This document shows, piece by piece, positions 17,055-27,088 of a stretch of 64,000 nucleotides of DNA. The notes beneath the pieces were generated by a model. That model was not told the DNA's origin. It made no database searches and was given only the letters and a program-made list of their open reading frames with translations. A program made the translations under genes and the position numbers. Every line of letters starts with the position of its first letter. The first letter of the stretch is position 1. Origin of the DNA: Altererythrobacter sp. CAU 1644 (GTDB lineage Bacteria > Pseudomonadota > Alphaproteobacteria > Sphingomonadales > Sphingomonadaceae); assembly GCF_029623755.1 (NCBI RefSeq), contig NZ_CP121106.1, forward strand, positions 1,127,001-1,191,000. The letters are read 5' to 3'.

Positions 17055-17774
17055 GTGCATCAGCGCCTGGGTGTTGGCGGCCATCTCAAGCGCTGTGTCA
17101 TAGGTGACCGAGCGGCCCTGTCGCATCAAATTCTTGGCATGGCGGAGCGCGTGCGGAGGCATGGCAGCGACCTTGGTTGCAAGCGCGCGCGCCTCATCCA
17201 TCAGGCGGTCGTGTTCGACCACGCGGCTGACCAGACCCCAGTCCAGCGCGGTCGCGGCGTCGATCACATCGCCGGTGTAGAATAGCTCCGCCGCGCGCGC
17301 CTCGCCGATGATGCGCGGCAGGATCCAGGTCCCGCCATCGCCCGGGATGATGCCGAGCTTGAGGAAGGTGACGCCGAACTTCGCCTTGTCGCTGGATATG
17401 CGAATGTCGCCGAGGCAGGCAATGTCACAACCCAGCCCGATCGCCGGCCCGTTGACCGCCGCGATCAGCGGAACGCGCAGGCCATAGAGAGAGCGCAACA
17501 CCTTGTGGATATTGTTGCGATAACCGTCGGAGATCTCGGGCGCGTTGCCGCCGAAGGTCCCGCTCCGCTCCTTCATTGCCTTGATATCGCCGCCTGCGCT
17601 GAAGGCGCGACCGGCGCCGGTGAGGATCACGCAGCGCACGTCCAGGTCAAGGTTGATCGCATCGCAGGCCGCGGCAAAGGCATCGCCATCGCCCTTGGCG
17701 CCAAGGGGATTCATCGTGTCGGGACGATTGAGAGTGAGCGTGGTGACGTGATCAGCGGTTTCGATCTTGAGCAT
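16983..17774 (-). CDS. Enoyl-CoA hydratase/isomerase family protein
   Basis: A 263-residue crotonase-fold enzyme. It shows GAGRAFSAGGDIKAM (oxyanion hole), the second oxyanion segment AAVNGPAIGLGCDIACLGDIR, and GIIPGDGGTWILPRIIG. One catalytic glutamate of classical hydratases is replaced around IPGDGG, so isomerase or other crotonase activity cannot be excluded. The start at 17774 is set by GGAGGAA 4 bp upstream; the longer frame to 17843 would lie inside the hydrolase gene. It overlaps the alpha/beta-hydrolase gene by 23 bp upstream (same strand) and MlaA by 72 bp at its 3' end (opposite strand). Confidence 0.88.
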   Translation of the reverse strand: MLKIETADHVTTLTLNRPDTMNPLGAKGDGDAFAAACDAINLDLDVRCVILTGAGRAFSAGGDIKAMKERSGTFGGNAPEISDGYRNNIHKVLRSLYGLRVPLIAAVNGPAIGLGCDIACLGDIRISSDKAKFGVTFLKLGIIPGDGGTWILPRIIGEARAAELFYTGDVIDAATALDWGLVSRVVEHDRLMDEARALATKVAAMPPHALRHAKNLMRQGRSVTYDTALEMAANTQALMHLTGDHMEGIDALLEKRAAVFKGD

Positions 17775-18570
17775 CGAGTTCCTCCAGGAATGCGAGCATT
17801 TCGCGCTCAGCGGCATCATGCCACGCCAGTTCATGTCCCGCATTGGGGAAAATGACCAGTCGCGCAGCCGAGTTCATCGCGGCGAGTTCGCGTGAATGAT
17901 GATCGGGGATCAGCGTATCGGCATCGCCATGGAGGAGCAGGATCGGCGCTGCTATCTCGCCGATCTTCGCCTTGTTGTCGAACTGGTCGCGCAAGACCGC
18001 ACGGACCGGCAGCCACCATAGCTTCTCGCCCGCGATCTGCGGCAGGCTGGCAAAGGGAGAGATCAACACCAGCGCGCGCGGATCGAATTCCGTGGCGAGT
18101 TGCGAAGCGACGCCGCTGCCGATCGAGTTTCCGACCAATACGATGTCGCCTCCGGCTACGCCGCGCTGCTTGAGCCATGTCAGCGCTGCCCGGCCATCGG
18201 CGTAGAGGCCATCTTCGCTGGGGCTCCCTGGATTGCCGCGATAGCCGCGATACTCAGCCGCGAACACACCATAGCCTGCGGGCGTCAATCGGTCGGTTGC
18301 GACGACCGAACTTTGCCAGTCGGCACCGTTGCCATGAAAGTAGACAATGGTCGGCTTGCCGTCGCCAGCAGGCTTGTAGCCCGCCATGAGGTCAAGCCCG
18401 TCAGCAGTGGGGTAGAGCACCTGTTCGAATCCGGGGACATCGCGCCCCTCGCCCTTGAGGGCGGGATAGATGAAGAACCGCTGGAAGACCGTAAGCGTCA
18501 GCAGGATCGCGATATAGGCGACCGCGACCGTGCCGATAACTGTCTGGAGCAAACGCCCAGCCCTGTGCAC
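17752..18570 (-). CDS. Membrane-anchored alpha/beta hydrolase (BEM46/ABHD12-13-like)
   Basis: A 272-residue protein with an N-terminal membrane anchor (VIGTVAVAYIAILLTLTVFQRFFIYPAL), then an alpha/beta-hydrolase domain. Visible catalytic elements are the oxyanion HGNGAD segment, the nucleophile elbow GNSIGSG, the acid in HGDADTLIP and the histidine in NAGHELAW. The architecture matches the BEM46-like group of membrane-bound lipases or thioesterases; substrate unknown. The start is a GTG at 18570, 11 bp after the dxs stop. It overlaps the enoyl-CoA hydratase start by 23 bp, so dxs, this gene and the hydratase look like one transcription unit. Confidence 0.85.
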   Translation of the reverse strand: MHRAGRLLQTVIGTVAVAYIAILLTLTVFQRFFIYPALKGEGRDVPGFEQVLYPTADGLDLMAGYKPAGDGKPTIVYFHGNGADWQSSVVATDRLTPAGYGVFAAEYRGYRGNPGSPSEDGLYADGRAALTWLKQRGVAGGDIVLVGNSIGSGVASQLATEFDPRALVLISPFASLPQIAGEKLWWLPVRAVLRDQFDNKAKIGEIAAPILLLHGDADTLIPDHHSRELAAMNSAARLVIFPNAGHELAWHDAAEREMLAFLEELDAQDRNR

Positions 18571-18581
18571 GTGCCCGTCGC

Positions 18582-20516
18582 TCAGGCCCGCACCTCTTCC
18601 ACGCGTTCGTTTTCGCTGGCCGAATTGTGCCGCAGTGCCTTGAGCACGGTGTCGACGATATGCGGCGCATTGAGACCGGCCTCGTCATATTGCTTCATCG
18701 GATCGTCATGGTCCTGGTAGATGTCAGGCAAGCGCATGGTGCGGATCTTGAGCCCGGCATCGGTCAGGCCCTCGTCGCTCGCGAAGGTAAGCACATGCGC
18801 GCCGAGGCCGCCCACGGCGCCTTCCTCGACCGTCACCACCACCTCGTGACTGCGCAAGAGCTTCTCGATCAAGTCGGTGTCGAGCGGCTTGGCGAAGCGC
18901 AAATCGGCGACCGTTGTCGACAGCCCCTTGGCCTCTAGCAAGTCGGCAGCCTTCCGCGCCTCCTCGAGACGCGCACCAAGCGACAGGATCGCTACCTTGG
19001 TGCCTTCTCGGACAATCCGGCCCTTGCCGATCTCGAGCTTCTGCGGAGTCTCGGGAAGATCCAACCCAATCCCCGCTCCACGCGGATAGCGGAAGGCGAT
19101 CGGGCCATCGTCATACTCGGCCGCGGTATAGGTCATATGGACCAGTTCGGCTTCGTCCGCTGCCGCCATCACCACCATGTTGGGCAGCGTGGCAAGATAG
19201 GTGATGTCGAAGCTGCCGGCATGGGTGCAGCCGTCAGCGCCGACCAGACCGGCGCGGTCGATCGCAAAGCGCACCGGCAGGTTCTGGATCGCCACGTCGT
19301 GGACCACCTGGTCGTAGGCGCGCTGCAAGAAAGTCGAATAGATTGCCGCAAACGGGCGCATGCCTTGCGCGGCAAGACCCGCAGCAAAGGTGACACCATG
19401 CTGTTCGGCAATGCCAACATCGAAGGCGCGATCCGGGTGCGCCTTGGCAAACCGGTCGACGCCAGTGCCGCTCGGCATGGCTGCGGTGATGGCGCAGATG
19501 CGCGGGTCGGTGTCGGCGAGTTTCGCCAGCGTATCGCCGAACACGTTCTGGTAGGCGGGCGGGCCGCCGCTCGACTTCTTCTGTTCGCCGGTAATGACAT
19601 CGAACTTCGCGACGCCGTGATACTTGTCCGCGCTGTTCTCGGCAGGAGCGTAACCCTTGCCCTTCTTGGTCACAACATGGATCAGCACCGGGCCATCCTC
19701 GCTGTCGCGCACGTTTTCGAGCACCGGGATCAAATGGTCGAGATTGTGACCGTCGATCGGGCCGACGTAGTAGAACCCCAACTCCTCGAACAAGGTACCG
19801 CCCGTGACCATGCCGCGGGCGTATTCCTCGGCCTTCTCGAGCCCGCTCCACACGCGGCGGCTGAGCTTCTTCGAAATGCGCGAGGCGAGGTGGCGCAGGT
19901 GCAGATACTCGCTCGAGGACACAGTACGCGCGAGATAGGCCGAAAGCCCACCGACCGGCGGGGCAATCGACATGTCGTTGTCATTGAGGATGACCACCAG
20001 CCTGTTGCCGGCCTGTTCGGCATTGTTCATCGCCTCATAGGCCATGCCGGCGCTCATGGCGCCATCGCCGATCACCGCGATCCCGCGGCCGGGCTTGCCC
20101 TGCATCTTGTTCGCCATGGCGAAGCCGAGCGCGGCGGAGATCGAAGTCGAACTGTGGGCCGCGCCGAAGGGGTCGTACTCGCTTTCGCTCCGCTTGGTGA
20201 AGCCTGAGAGGCCACCGCCCTGTCGCAGCGTACGAATCCGGTCACGTCGTCCGGTCAGTATCTTGTGCGGATAGCATTGATGCCCGACGTCCCAGACCAG
20301 CTTGTCATCGGGCGTATCGAACACATAGTGGATCGCGGTGGTCAGTTCGACCACGCCCAGACCCGAGCCCAGGTGGCCGCCAGTCTGGCCGACGGCATCG
20401 ATCATCTCGGCGCGCAGTTCATCGGCCAATTGCCGCAACTGGCTCCGGTCGAGCTTGCGCAGATCGGCGGGTGTGTCGACCGTATCGAGCAGCGGTGTCT
20501 TTGGGGGAGTGCTCAT
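18582..20516 (-). CDS. dxs: 1-Deoxy-D-xylulose-5-phosphate synthase
   Basis: A 644-residue enzyme, the normal length for the family. Visible elements: [14 protein letters not shown] at the N-terminus, [31 protein letters not shown], the thiamine-diphosphate motif [17 protein letters not shown], and the transketolase-like middle domain with [13 protein letters not shown]. It condenses pyruvate and glyceraldehyde-3-phosphate in the first step of the MEP isoprenoid pathway, feeding carotenoids, quinones and polyprenyl carriers. It heads the group with the membrane hydrolase downstream. Confidence 0.97.
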   Translation of the reverse strand: MSTPPKTPLLDTVDTPADLRKLDRSQLRQLADELRAEMIDAVGQTGGHLGSGLGVVELTTAIHYVFDTPDDKLVWDVGHQCYPHKILTGRRDRIRTLRQGGGLSGFTKRSESEYDPFGAAHSSTSISAALGFAMANKMQGKPGRGIAVIGDGAMSAGMAYEAMNNAEQAGNRLVVILNDNDMSIAPPVGGLSAYLARTVSSSEYLHLRHLASRISKKLSRRVWSGLEKAEEYARGMVTGGTLFEELGFYYVGPIDGHNLDHLIPVLENVRDSEDGPVLIHVVTKKGKGYAPAENSADKYHGVAKFDVITGEQKKSSGGPPAYQNVFGDTLAKLADTDPRICAITAAMPSGTGVDRFAKAHPDRAFDVGIAEQHGVTFAAGLAAQGMRPFAAIYSTFLQRAYDQVVHDVAIQNLPVRFAIDRAGLVGADGCTHAGSFDITYLATLPNMVVMAAADEAELVHMTYTAAEYDDGPIAFRYPRGAGIGLDLPETPQKLEIGKGRIVREGTKVAILSLGARLEEARKAADLLEAKGLSTTVADLRFAKPLDTDLIEKLLRSHEVVVTVEEGAVGGLGAHVLTFASDEGLTDAGLKIRTMRLPDIYQDHDDPMKQYDEAGLNAPHIVDTVLKALRHNSASENERVEEVRA

Positions 20517-20595
20517 GGGATCAGCGCCTTACACTCCAAAACCCATACTGTCGATGAACGGCTTATCGACGAAAATGCACGGTTCGGCGCCAAGA

Positions 20596-21078
20596 TCATT
20601 CTGCGCATGCCCTGCACAGCCCGCGGATTTCGATCACGGGGCGCTCAGCCTTGAAGCTGTGGTCGCCTGCAATTCGACGTACGGTCTGGCTGACCTCGTC
20701 GTCATCGACGTGGGTCGCCTCGCCGCATTCGTCGCAGACGAGAAAGATGCAGTCGTGCTCGCAGCCCGGGTGGGTGTTGGCGAGGAAAGCGTTGGCGCTC
20801 TCGACCCTCAGTGCGAGATTATTGGTCACGAACAGGTCGAGGATGCGGTAGACGCTGTTGGGCGCCACGCGCTTGCCGCGGCTACGCGACAGGTTGTCGG
20901 CGATATCGTAGGCGGACACCGGCCGCTCGTGCTGGGCCAGTTCGGCGAAAACGGATTCGCGCATGCCGGTCCATTGCTCGCCCGCCTTGGTCAGCGCGTC
21001 GCGCGCAGCATCGATCAGCTTGCGTCCGGAATGCTCGTGGTGGGCGTGGTCATGCGCCTTGGTTTGTGCTTGTGCCAT
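20596..21078 (-). CDS. Fur family regulator, Zur-like
   Basis: A 160-residue Fur-fold protein with a winged helix (GMRESVFAELAQHERPVSAYDIADNLSRSRGKRVAPNSVYRILDLFV) and a dimer/metal domain with HPGCEHDCIFLVC, CDECGEATHVDDDEV and a final CRACAE. The cysteine pairs CDEC and CRAC form the structural zinc site. The spacing resembles zinc-uptake regulator Zur more than iron-responsive Fur. The N-terminus HDHAHHEH is histidine-rich and could bind metal. No zinc transporter gene is adjacent, so the assignment rests on sequence pattern only. Confidence 0.83.
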   Translation of the reverse strand: MAQAQTKAHDHAHHEHSGRKLIDAARDALTKAGEQWTGMRESVFAELAQHERPVSAYDIADNLSRSRGKRVAPNSVYRILDLFVTNNLALRVESANAFLANTHPGCEHDCIFLVCDECGEATHVDDDEVSQTVRRIAGDHSFKAERPVIEIRGLCRACAE

Positions 21079-21111
21079 GCGCCCCGATATAGGCGCTGTG
21101 ACGCGATTGCG

Positions 21112-21795
21112 CTACTTGTGATCGCGCAGGAAGCTGGACCGGAAGTGCTCGGGGTAGAGCGACTTGAGCCCGGCGACCTTGGGCTTATCCCAGCGCACGA
21201 TATAGCCGTGGCGCGGATTGCGAGCCATGAAGTCCTGGTGATAGTCCTCGGCCGGGTAGAATTTGCGGTAACTTTCGATCTCGGTCACGATCGGCTTTTT
21301 CCATGCGCCGCTCGCCTGCATCTGCTTGAGATAGGCCGAGGCGACGGCGCGCTGCTCTTTCCCGAGCGGCACCAGCGCCGCGCGATATTGCGGCCCGACA
21401 TCCGGGCCCTGGCGGTTCCTGAGCGTGGGATCGGCGACCACCGAAAAGAAGATCTGCAGCAACTGGTCGTAGCGGACAATCTCTGGATCGTAGGTAATCC
21501 GCACCGCTTCGGCATGGCCGGTCACGCCGGTATTCGTCTGGCGATAGGTGGCGGTCGCGGCATTGCCGCCGTGATAGCCAGAGACGGCGCTCTTCACGCC
21601 CTTCACATGGCTGAACACGCCCTCGACGCCCCAGAAGCAACCTCCGGCAAAGACCGCGACCTTGAGGCCGGGGGCTTCCTTGGCGACCCGAGTGGCTGCG
21701 GGAGCTTCAACGATCTTTTCGGAAGCGACCGCCGGTTGCTGGCATCCGGCGAGAGCCAGCCCGATGGCTGCGATGATGGGGAGCGCGCGCCTCAT
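21112..21795 (-). CDS. msrA: Exported peptide-methionine (S)-S-oxide reductase MsrA
   Basis: A 227-residue protein with a lipoprotein-type signal (MRRALPIIAAIGLALAGC, lipobox LAGC), then the MsrA domain: catalytic GGCFWGVEG, SGYHGG, TGHAEAV, and DPTLRNRQGPDVGPQYR. It reduces S-methionine sulfoxide, probably in envelope proteins. No clear resolving-cysteine pair is visible at the C-terminus (the protein ends SSFLRDHK), so a one-cysteine mechanism needing an external reductant is likely. The start overlaps the end of a 51-residue membrane-protein gene by 4 bp. Confidence 0.92.
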   Translation of the reverse strand: MRRALPIIAAIGLALAGCQQPAVASEKIVEAPAATRVAKEAPGLKVAVFAGGCFWGVEGVFSHVKGVKSAVSGYHGGNAATATYRQTNTGVTGHAEAVRITYDPEIVRYDQLLQIFFSVVADPTLRNRQGPDVGPQYRAALVPLGKEQRAVASAYLKQMQASGAWKKPIVTEIESYRKFYPAEDYHQDFMARNPRHGYIVRWDKPKVAGLKSLYPEHFRSSFLRDHK

Positions 21796-21947
21796 TCGGC
21801 AGCGCGGTCAGCCTCCGCCGTGGTGGCATGCGCAGGGCTGGCGAGTTCGGCGCTCCAGTCCTGTGCCGATGTCGCACCGACCGCGAGCGCCCCCACCAGA
21901 AAACCGATGGCGAAATTGCGATAGAGGTCGGGTTTGAACAGGCCCAT
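21792..21947 (-). CDS. Small single-span membrane protein upstream of msrA
   Basis: A 51-residue protein starting MGLFKPDLYRNF, with one hydrophobic span (AIGFLVGALAVGATSA) and a short acidic/alanine-rich tail. Its stop overlaps the msrA start (ATGA), so the two are translationally coupled. A longer frame to 22007 is less likely because the added residues are polar and the ATG at 21947 begins a typical membrane protein. No family recognised. It may help localise or protect the exported MsrA. Confidence 0.6.
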   Translation of the reverse strand: MGLFKPDLYRNFAIGFLVGALAVGATSAQDWSAELASPAHATTAEADRAAE

Positions 21948-22157
21948 GGCGGATGTCTCTTGTCTCTGCGTTCGTTGTGCTGTGCCGGCCCTTATAGGAA
22001 CGAGCACTTAGCGTTTGGTGAACGCGGCGGTTGTCGGATGTTCATTCGGCTGACGAGAGAGATTGGTTACATCGCAGCCAATTCAATTCGTCTGATCGCA
22101 ATTCCGGCGCATCGCGCCGCAAGGGCGACCGCGCTAGCGAGCTATCGCACACACCGA

Positions 22158-23747
22158 TCAATGCCTGAAGTGGCGCATCCCGGTGAAGACCATGGCAAGC
22201 CCGGCCTTGTTGGCCGCTTCGATCACCTCGTCATCGCGGATCGAGCCGCCCGGCTGGATCACCGCGGTTGCGCCAGCCTCGGCGGCGGCGAGCAACCCGT
22301 CGGCGAAGGGGAAGAAGGCATCGGAGGCGACCGCACTGCCGACCGTCTTGGGCTGGGCCCACTCGTATTTCTCCGCCGCCTCTGCCGCCTTCATCGCCGC
22401 GATGCGCGAAGAGTCGCGCCGGTTCATCTGGCCTGCACCGATCCCTGCCGTCGCCCCATCCTTGGCATAGACGATCGCGTTCGATTTGACATGGCGCGCC
22501 ACGGCCCAGGCGAAGAAGCAGTCCTTGAGCTCCTGTTCGGTCGGCGCGCGCTCGGTGACGACCTTGAGGTCGGCTTCGGAGATTGCACCGTTGTCGCGCG
22601 TCTGCACCAGCAGCCCGCCGGTGATTGGTTTGACCGCAAGCCCGCCGCGGCGCGGGTCGGGCAGTTCGCCGACTGTGAGCAGGCGCAGGTTCTTCTTGGC
22701 AGCAAACACCTCGCGCGCTTCGTCAGACACCGAAGGTGCGATCACGACTTCGGTGAAGATCTGCGCGATTGCTTCTGCCGTCGCACCGTCCAGCTCGCGA
22801 TTGACCGCAACTATCCCGCCAAAGGCCGAAACGCTGTCGCATTGCAGCGCGGCTTCCCACGCCTCGCGCATCGAGCCGGCCTGCGCCACACCGCACGGAT
22901 TGGCGTGCTTGACGATAACGACCGCCGGATCGCCGACACGGAATTCGGCGCACAGCTCGAGCGCGGCATCGGCATCGTTGTAATTGTTGTAGCTGAGCTC
23001 CTTGCCCTGGAGTTGCTCGGCTTGCGCAATGCCCCGTCCGTGCGGACCGACCGGCGTGTAGAGTGCGGCCTGCTGGTGCGGGTTTTCGCCATAGCGCAGT
23101 ACGGTCGGGGCCTTGCCGTTGACCGCCAGCATGCCGGGAAACATCTGGCCCTGGTCGGCAAAGGCGAACCACTGGCTGATCATCGAGTCATAGGCGGCGG
23201 TCGCCGCAAACGCCTTGGCGGCCATCTTCTTGCGGAAATCGAGCGTGGTTGCACCGTTGCCTCTGTCGAGCTCGCCGAGCAACGTCTCGTAGTCGGCAGG
23301 ATCGGTCACGATGGTGACATATTGGTGATTCTTTGCTGATGAACGGACCATACTGGGTCCGCCAATGTCGATGTTCTCGATGATCTCGTCGCGCTCGGCT
23401 CCGCGCATGACGGTTGCCTCAAAGGGGTAGAGATTGACCACCACGAGGTCGATCGCGCCGATGGCGTGATCTGTCATCGCCTGCGCATGCTCGGCATTGT
23501 CGCGCACCGCGAGCAGCCCACCATGCACCTTGGGGTGGAGCGTCTTGACCCGCCCGTCCATCATCTCGGGGAAGCCGGTAAGCTCGGAGATATCCTTCAC
23601 CGCCAGCCCCACATCGCGCAGCGCCTTGGCGGTACCGCCGGTCGAAACCAGTTCGACATTACGCGCGGCGAGCGCCTTGCCCAGCTCAACCATTCCGCTC
23701 TTGTCGGACACCGACAGCAGTGCCCGCTTGATCGTCACGTCAGTCAT
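22158..23747 (-). CDS. purH: Bifunctional AICAR transformylase/IMP cyclohydrolase
   Basis: A 529-residue enzyme of normal length. The N-terminal IMP cyclohydrolase domain shows [28 protein letters not shown] and [17 protein letters not shown]; the C-terminal AICAR transformylase domain shows [36 protein letters not shown] and the end [14 protein letters not shown]. It performs the last two steps of de novo purine synthesis in the cytoplasm. Upstream on the same strand are a heparinase-like gene and rpe, an order common in alphaproteobacteria. Confidence 0.97.
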   Translation of the reverse strand: MTDVTIKRALLSVSDKSGMVELGKALAARNVELVSTGGTAKALRDVGLAVKDISELTGFPEMMDGRVKTLHPKVHGGLLAVRDNAEHAQAMTDHAIGAIDLVVVNLYPFEATVMRGAERDEIIENIDIGGPSMVRSSAKNHQYVTIVTDPADYETLLGELDRGNGATTLDFRKKMAAKAFAATAAYDSMISQWFAFADQGQMFPGMLAVNGKAPTVLRYGENPHQQAALYTPVGPHGRGIAQAEQLQGKELSYNNYNDADAALELCAEFRVGDPAVVIVKHANPCGVAQAGSMREAWEAALQCDSVSAFGGIVAVNRELDGATAEAIAQIFTEVVIAPSVSDEAREVFAAKKNLRLLTVGELPDPRRGGLAVKPITGGLLVQTRDNGAISEADLKVVTERAPTEQELKDCFFAWAVARHVKSNAIVYAKDGATAGIGAGQMNRRDSSRIAAMKAAEAAEKYEWAQPKTVGSAVASDAFFPFADGLLAAAEAGATAVIQPGGSIRDDEVIEAANKAGLAMVFTGMRHFRH

Positions 23748-23756
23748 CGATGGAAA

Positions 23757-25625
23757 CTATCCCATTTTCTTGAGCAGCCAGGAGAATTGCCCCCCGCTGC
23801 GTTGCGCCATGCCCTGGATTACCACCTGCTGGATGGGGTGCGGCCTCCCTTCACCATCGACCCACAGGCTTTCTTCTAGTGCGACGCGCGCCGTGCCGTC
23901 ATCGCCGCCCATGCGGAACTGCCACAGGCTGCCATTGGGTAGCAACAGGCTCGCGCCCCGGCGATCTTCCGCCAACCGCGCCTCGACGCGCGGGCCGAGA
24001 TGGAAACGGATCGCGAAGTCGATCTTGCCGCGCTTACCCTTCTGGTTCTTCGGCACCAGCAGGTCCTCGCCGCGAAGCTCCTCGCCATCGGCGCGCAGCA
24101 TCAGAATGCGGTTATGGGTGAGGCCAAAGCGCGCCGCATAGCCATCGTGGCTCGCTTCGACCCGCGTCGCCTCGCCGCCCTGCTGCTTCATCACCCGGCG
24201 CTCGACCTCGACCTGCTCAACCCCCTTGCCGAGCTGCCCATGGAGCAGCACGGCGGTCGAATTCACATTGTCGAGTACCAGCGTCGAATGCGCCGCAGTC
24301 GCACGCAGCCCCTGCTCGATTCGCGCCGGAACCTGTCCACCCGCGAGCGCCGAGCCGCCACAGTTGACGATCAGGCGATGCGCGCCCTCGGACATTTCGA
24401 ATGCCAGTGTCGAGGCGCAGCCCCAGCGCGCATGGCGCGGCTTGGGTGGGGGCGCAGCGTCCATCAGCACCGTGGTCTGCCCGCCACCGAGGCGCTGGAA
24501 GCCCCATTCGCGCACATCCTTAAGCGGGCGGGTGCGGACGCCGCTTGCCTCGATCAGGGCCGACAGCCGATCTGCGCTGGTCGCGCTCGAACCTTGCCAG
24601 CTACCGAGGCCGCCGTCGCCATGGCGGATCGTGAGCAGGGGCGGCACGAGCAATTCGAGCATGACACCGAGGGCCGACGGCATCTGGCGGTCAACGGCCT
24701 GGTAGCAGGCGCGCAGGTCGACCAGCAGGGCGATCGCATCCATCTGAGCCAGCGGGCTGCGCGACAGCACGCCGCCGTCCTCGGCGACGAGCTCGCCCAA
24801 GGAACGGATCAGCCCGGCCTCACCATAAAGCCGGCGCGGCTTGCCATCGGGCAGCAACAGCCCCGCTGCCGCGATCGCACACCAGCCAGCGACCTGCCCC
24901 AACTGGTCGGAAGACTTCGCAACATTCCGATCGAGCCAGCGTGCCGTCGCATCGATCGCGTCGAGCAGGCGCGGCTTGAGCTTGGCATCCTGGCCCGAGA
25001 GGACAAGCGGCCCGTTAACCAGCCAGGCGAGCAAGCGCTGACCCGCGTACTCGGCGGTCCAGGCTGCACCTTTCCCCGGCTTGGAGTTCTCAGCCAGCCA
25101 GGCCGAGCAAATCCGCTCGGCAGTCGCAATGCACTGCTCGCGCGGCGCGCTCGAACCTAGGTCGCGGAGCCAGCTGAAGCCGTGAATGACCCGCTCGAAC
25201 GGTGGCGACAGGCGCGATGAACTTTCGAAGTCCATCTGCCCGATCGGGGTCTTGACCCCGTGAACCAGGAAATGCCCGGCGCGCAGGGCGACCCCTGCCG
25301 CTCGGTCGCCCAGCAGCGGGCTTTCGACCGTTGCCAATAGCCGCGAGCGGGTGGGCTTGCGAAAGGGCGAAACCAGCGTCGATCCCGGCACCCCAAGCCG
25401 ATAGGCGAGGCGGATGAGGCGCTCTCCCGGACCTGCGGCTGGCGCGACGATATCCGTAAGCGCCAACGCTCGAGTGGAATCCACCGGCAGGACAAGCACT
25501 GGATCGTTCAGGATCGGCTGCCGGTCCTCTCTGGCCAGCGGGATCGCGCTCTTTACCTCGTCCGCGCCGCCATCATTGTCGATCGTATCGAGTTCACCTT
25601 CCGCGTCGGCAAAGAGCGTGTCCAT
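23757..25625 (-). CDS. Heparinase II/III-like polysaccharide lyase family protein
   Basis: A 622-residue protein without a classical signal peptide. The helical first half contains WLRDLGSS, WLAENSK and the segment AEDGGVLSRSPLAQMDAIALLVDLR; the second half is beta-rich with GFQRLGGGQTTVLMDAAPPP and DNVNSTAVLL, as in the heparinase II/III C-terminal domain. Members sit between rpe and purH in many alphaproteobacteria and their substrate is unknown; secreted lyase activity is unlikely without a signal. The ATG at 25625 shares one base with the rpe stop (TGATG), with GGAGG about 7 bp upstream, so it is coupled to rpe. Confidence 0.82.
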   Translation of the reverse strand: MDTLFADAEGELDTIDNDGGADEVKSAIPLAREDRQPILNDPVLVLPVDSTRALALTDIVAPAAGPGERLIRLAYRLGVPGSTLVSPFRKPTRSRLLATVESPLLGDRAAGVALRAGHFLVHGVKTPIGQMDFESSSRLSPPFERVIHGFSWLRDLGSSAPREQCIATAERICSAWLAENSKPGKGAAWTAEYAGQRLLAWLVNGPLVLSGQDAKLKPRLLDAIDATARWLDRNVAKSSDQLGQVAGWCAIAAAGLLLPDGKPRRLYGEAGLIRSLGELVAEDGGVLSRSPLAQMDAIALLVDLRACYQAVDRQMPSALGVMLELLVPPLLTIRHGDGGLGSWQGSSATSADRLSALIEASGVRTRPLKDVREWGFQRLGGGQTTVLMDAAPPPKPRHARWGCASTLAFEMSEGAHRLIVNCGGSALAGGQVPARIEQGLRATAAHSTLVLDNVNSTAVLLHGQLGKGVEQVEVERRVMKQQGGEATRVEASHDGYAARFGLTHNRILMLRADGEELRGEDLLVPKNQKGKRGKIDFAIRFHLGPRVEARLAEDRRGASLLLPNGSLWQFRMGGDDGTARVALEESLWVDGEGRPHPIQQVVIQGMAQRSGGQFSWLLKKMG

Positions 25626-26287
25626 CAATCGCCTCCTCTCAAGGCGGCGATATTGGCTGCATACTGGCCGGAGCCGCCCTTGAAGGTGGCAGATCCGGCA
25701 ACGAGCACATCAGCTCCCGCATCCACGCAGAGCCTGGCGGTGTCCGCATTGACCCCGCCATCGACCTCAAGGTGAATTTCGCGCCCGGTCGCATCGATCA
25801 TGGCGCGCACCTTGCGGATCTTGTCGAGCTGCGAATGGATGAAGCTCTGCCCGCCAAAGCCGGGATTGACGCTCATGATCAATACGAGGTCGGCCAGGTC
25901 GATCAGATATTCCAGCGCCTCGACCGGAGTGCCTGGATTGAGGACTACGCCAGCCTTCTTGCCGAGCGCCCGGATCGCCTGCAGCGTGCGGTGCGCGTGC
26001 GGCCCCGCCTCGGGATGGATGGTGATGATATCCGCGCCCGCCTCGGCGAATTCTTCCAGATAGGCGTCGACCGGAGAGATCATCAGATGGACGTCGAAAG
26101 GCTTGCTCGTATGGGGGCGAAGCGCCTTCACCACCGCCGGACCGATGGTGATATTGGGGACATAGTGCCCGTCCATCACATCGACATGAATCCAGTCGGC
26201 TCCAGCCGCGTCGATTGCGCGCACTTCCTCGCCCAGCCGCGCAAAATCGGCCGAAAGGATTGAAGGAGATATCAGCGGGGTCGCCAT
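25625..26287 (-). CDS. rpe: Ribulose-phosphate 3-epimerase
   Basis: A 220-residue TIM-barrel enzyme starting [19 protein letters not shown]. Family motifs: [14 protein letters not shown] (metal ligands), [19 protein letters not shown] and LEVDGGVN, with the phosphate-binding VAGSATFKG. It interconverts ribulose-5-phosphate and xylulose-5-phosphate in the pentose-phosphate pathway. The frame extends to 26416, but the ATG at 26287 gives the normal family length. It is coupled to the heparinase-like gene by a 1-bp stop/start overlap. Confidence 0.96.
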   Translation of the reverse strand: MATPLISPSILSADFARLGEEVRAIDAAGADWIHVDVMDGHYVPNITIGPAVVKALRPHTSKPFDVHLMISPVDAYLEEFAEAGADIITIHPEAGPHAHRTLQAIRALGKKAGVVLNPGTPVEALEYLIDLADLVLIMSVNPGFGGQSFIHSQLDKIRKVRAMIDATGREIHLEVDGGVNADTARLCVDAGADVLVAGSATFKGGSGQYAANIAALRGGD

Positions 26288-26572
26288 GCGAGGTCCACCA
26301 GTCACTGTCCAGAAAGGAGCGCGCTCTATCTTGCACCTAGGATTCGCGCCCCGTACCCACAATCCCGCAAGCAGGCCTTTTCCCCAGAGGACCCGGCCGT
26401 TCGCCGGACTATCCACAGATGCGCGCGTTACGTGACGCTTAACCGTGGCAGTTTGCCGAATTCAGCCGCAATTCAGCCTCGCCCTGACAAAAGGGTGGCG
26501 AATTCAGGGGGCTTGCGTGTAACTCCGCGCGCGCTTCCGAGCGAACTGTGCCAAGAGGATCTCCCAGAACCT

Positions 26573-27076
26573 ATGAAGCAAGTGACGACAATCGCATGGA
26601 CTTTGGCTGCGCTGGGGGCGGGCGTGATGGCGCTTGCCGTGCCCACCGCCGCACAGGTCGTGTATCGCCAGAAAATCAGCCACGACATGAGCAAGTGCGC
26701 TCCTGGCGGCGGCCCGGCCGTGCGCGTGACCGTCAATGGGGTAAAGAGCTCCGATGGCAAGCTGCGAGTCCAGAGCTATCGCGGCACTTCGTCCGACTGG
26801 CTCGAAAAGGGCAAGTGGATCAACCGGATCGAACTGCCGGCACGCGCCGGTACGATGACGGTCTGCGTGCCGGTTCCCTCAGCTGGAACCTATGGCATCG
26901 CGGTGCGGCACGACACCAACGCCAATGGCAAGACCGACCTGTCGAGAGACGGTGGAGGCATGTCGAACAACCCCTCGATCAACATCCTCAACCTCGGCAA
27001 GCCGAACTACAAGAAAACCGCTTTCAGCGTGGGCGATGGCGTCAAGTCGATCGCCATCACGATGAAATACATGTGA
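26573..27076 (+). CDS. DUF2141 family exported protein
   Basis: A 167-residue protein with a signal peptide (WTLAALGAGVMALAVPTAAQ). The mature part shows the DUF2141 pattern: VRVTVNGVKSSDGKLRVQSY, CVPVPSAGTYGIAVRHDTNANGKTD, GMSNN and a final KSIAITMKYM. Function is unknown; the D-N-A-N-G-K-D segment resembles a calcium-binding loop. A second, shorter DUF2141 gene lies at 62.6 kb. The frame extends to 26432, but the signal peptide decides the start at 26573; AGAGGA lies 13 bp upstream, which is far. Confidence 0.85.
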   Translation: MKQVTTIAWTLAALGAGVMALAVPTAAQVVYRQKISHDMSKCAPGGGPAVRVTVNGVKSSDGKLRVQSYRGTSSDWLEKGKWINRIELPARAGTMTVCVPVPSAGTYGIAVRHDTNANGKTDLSRDGGGMSNNPSINILNLGKPNYKKTAFSVGDGVKSIAITMKYM

Positions 27077-27088
27077 TCGCCGGGGCGG

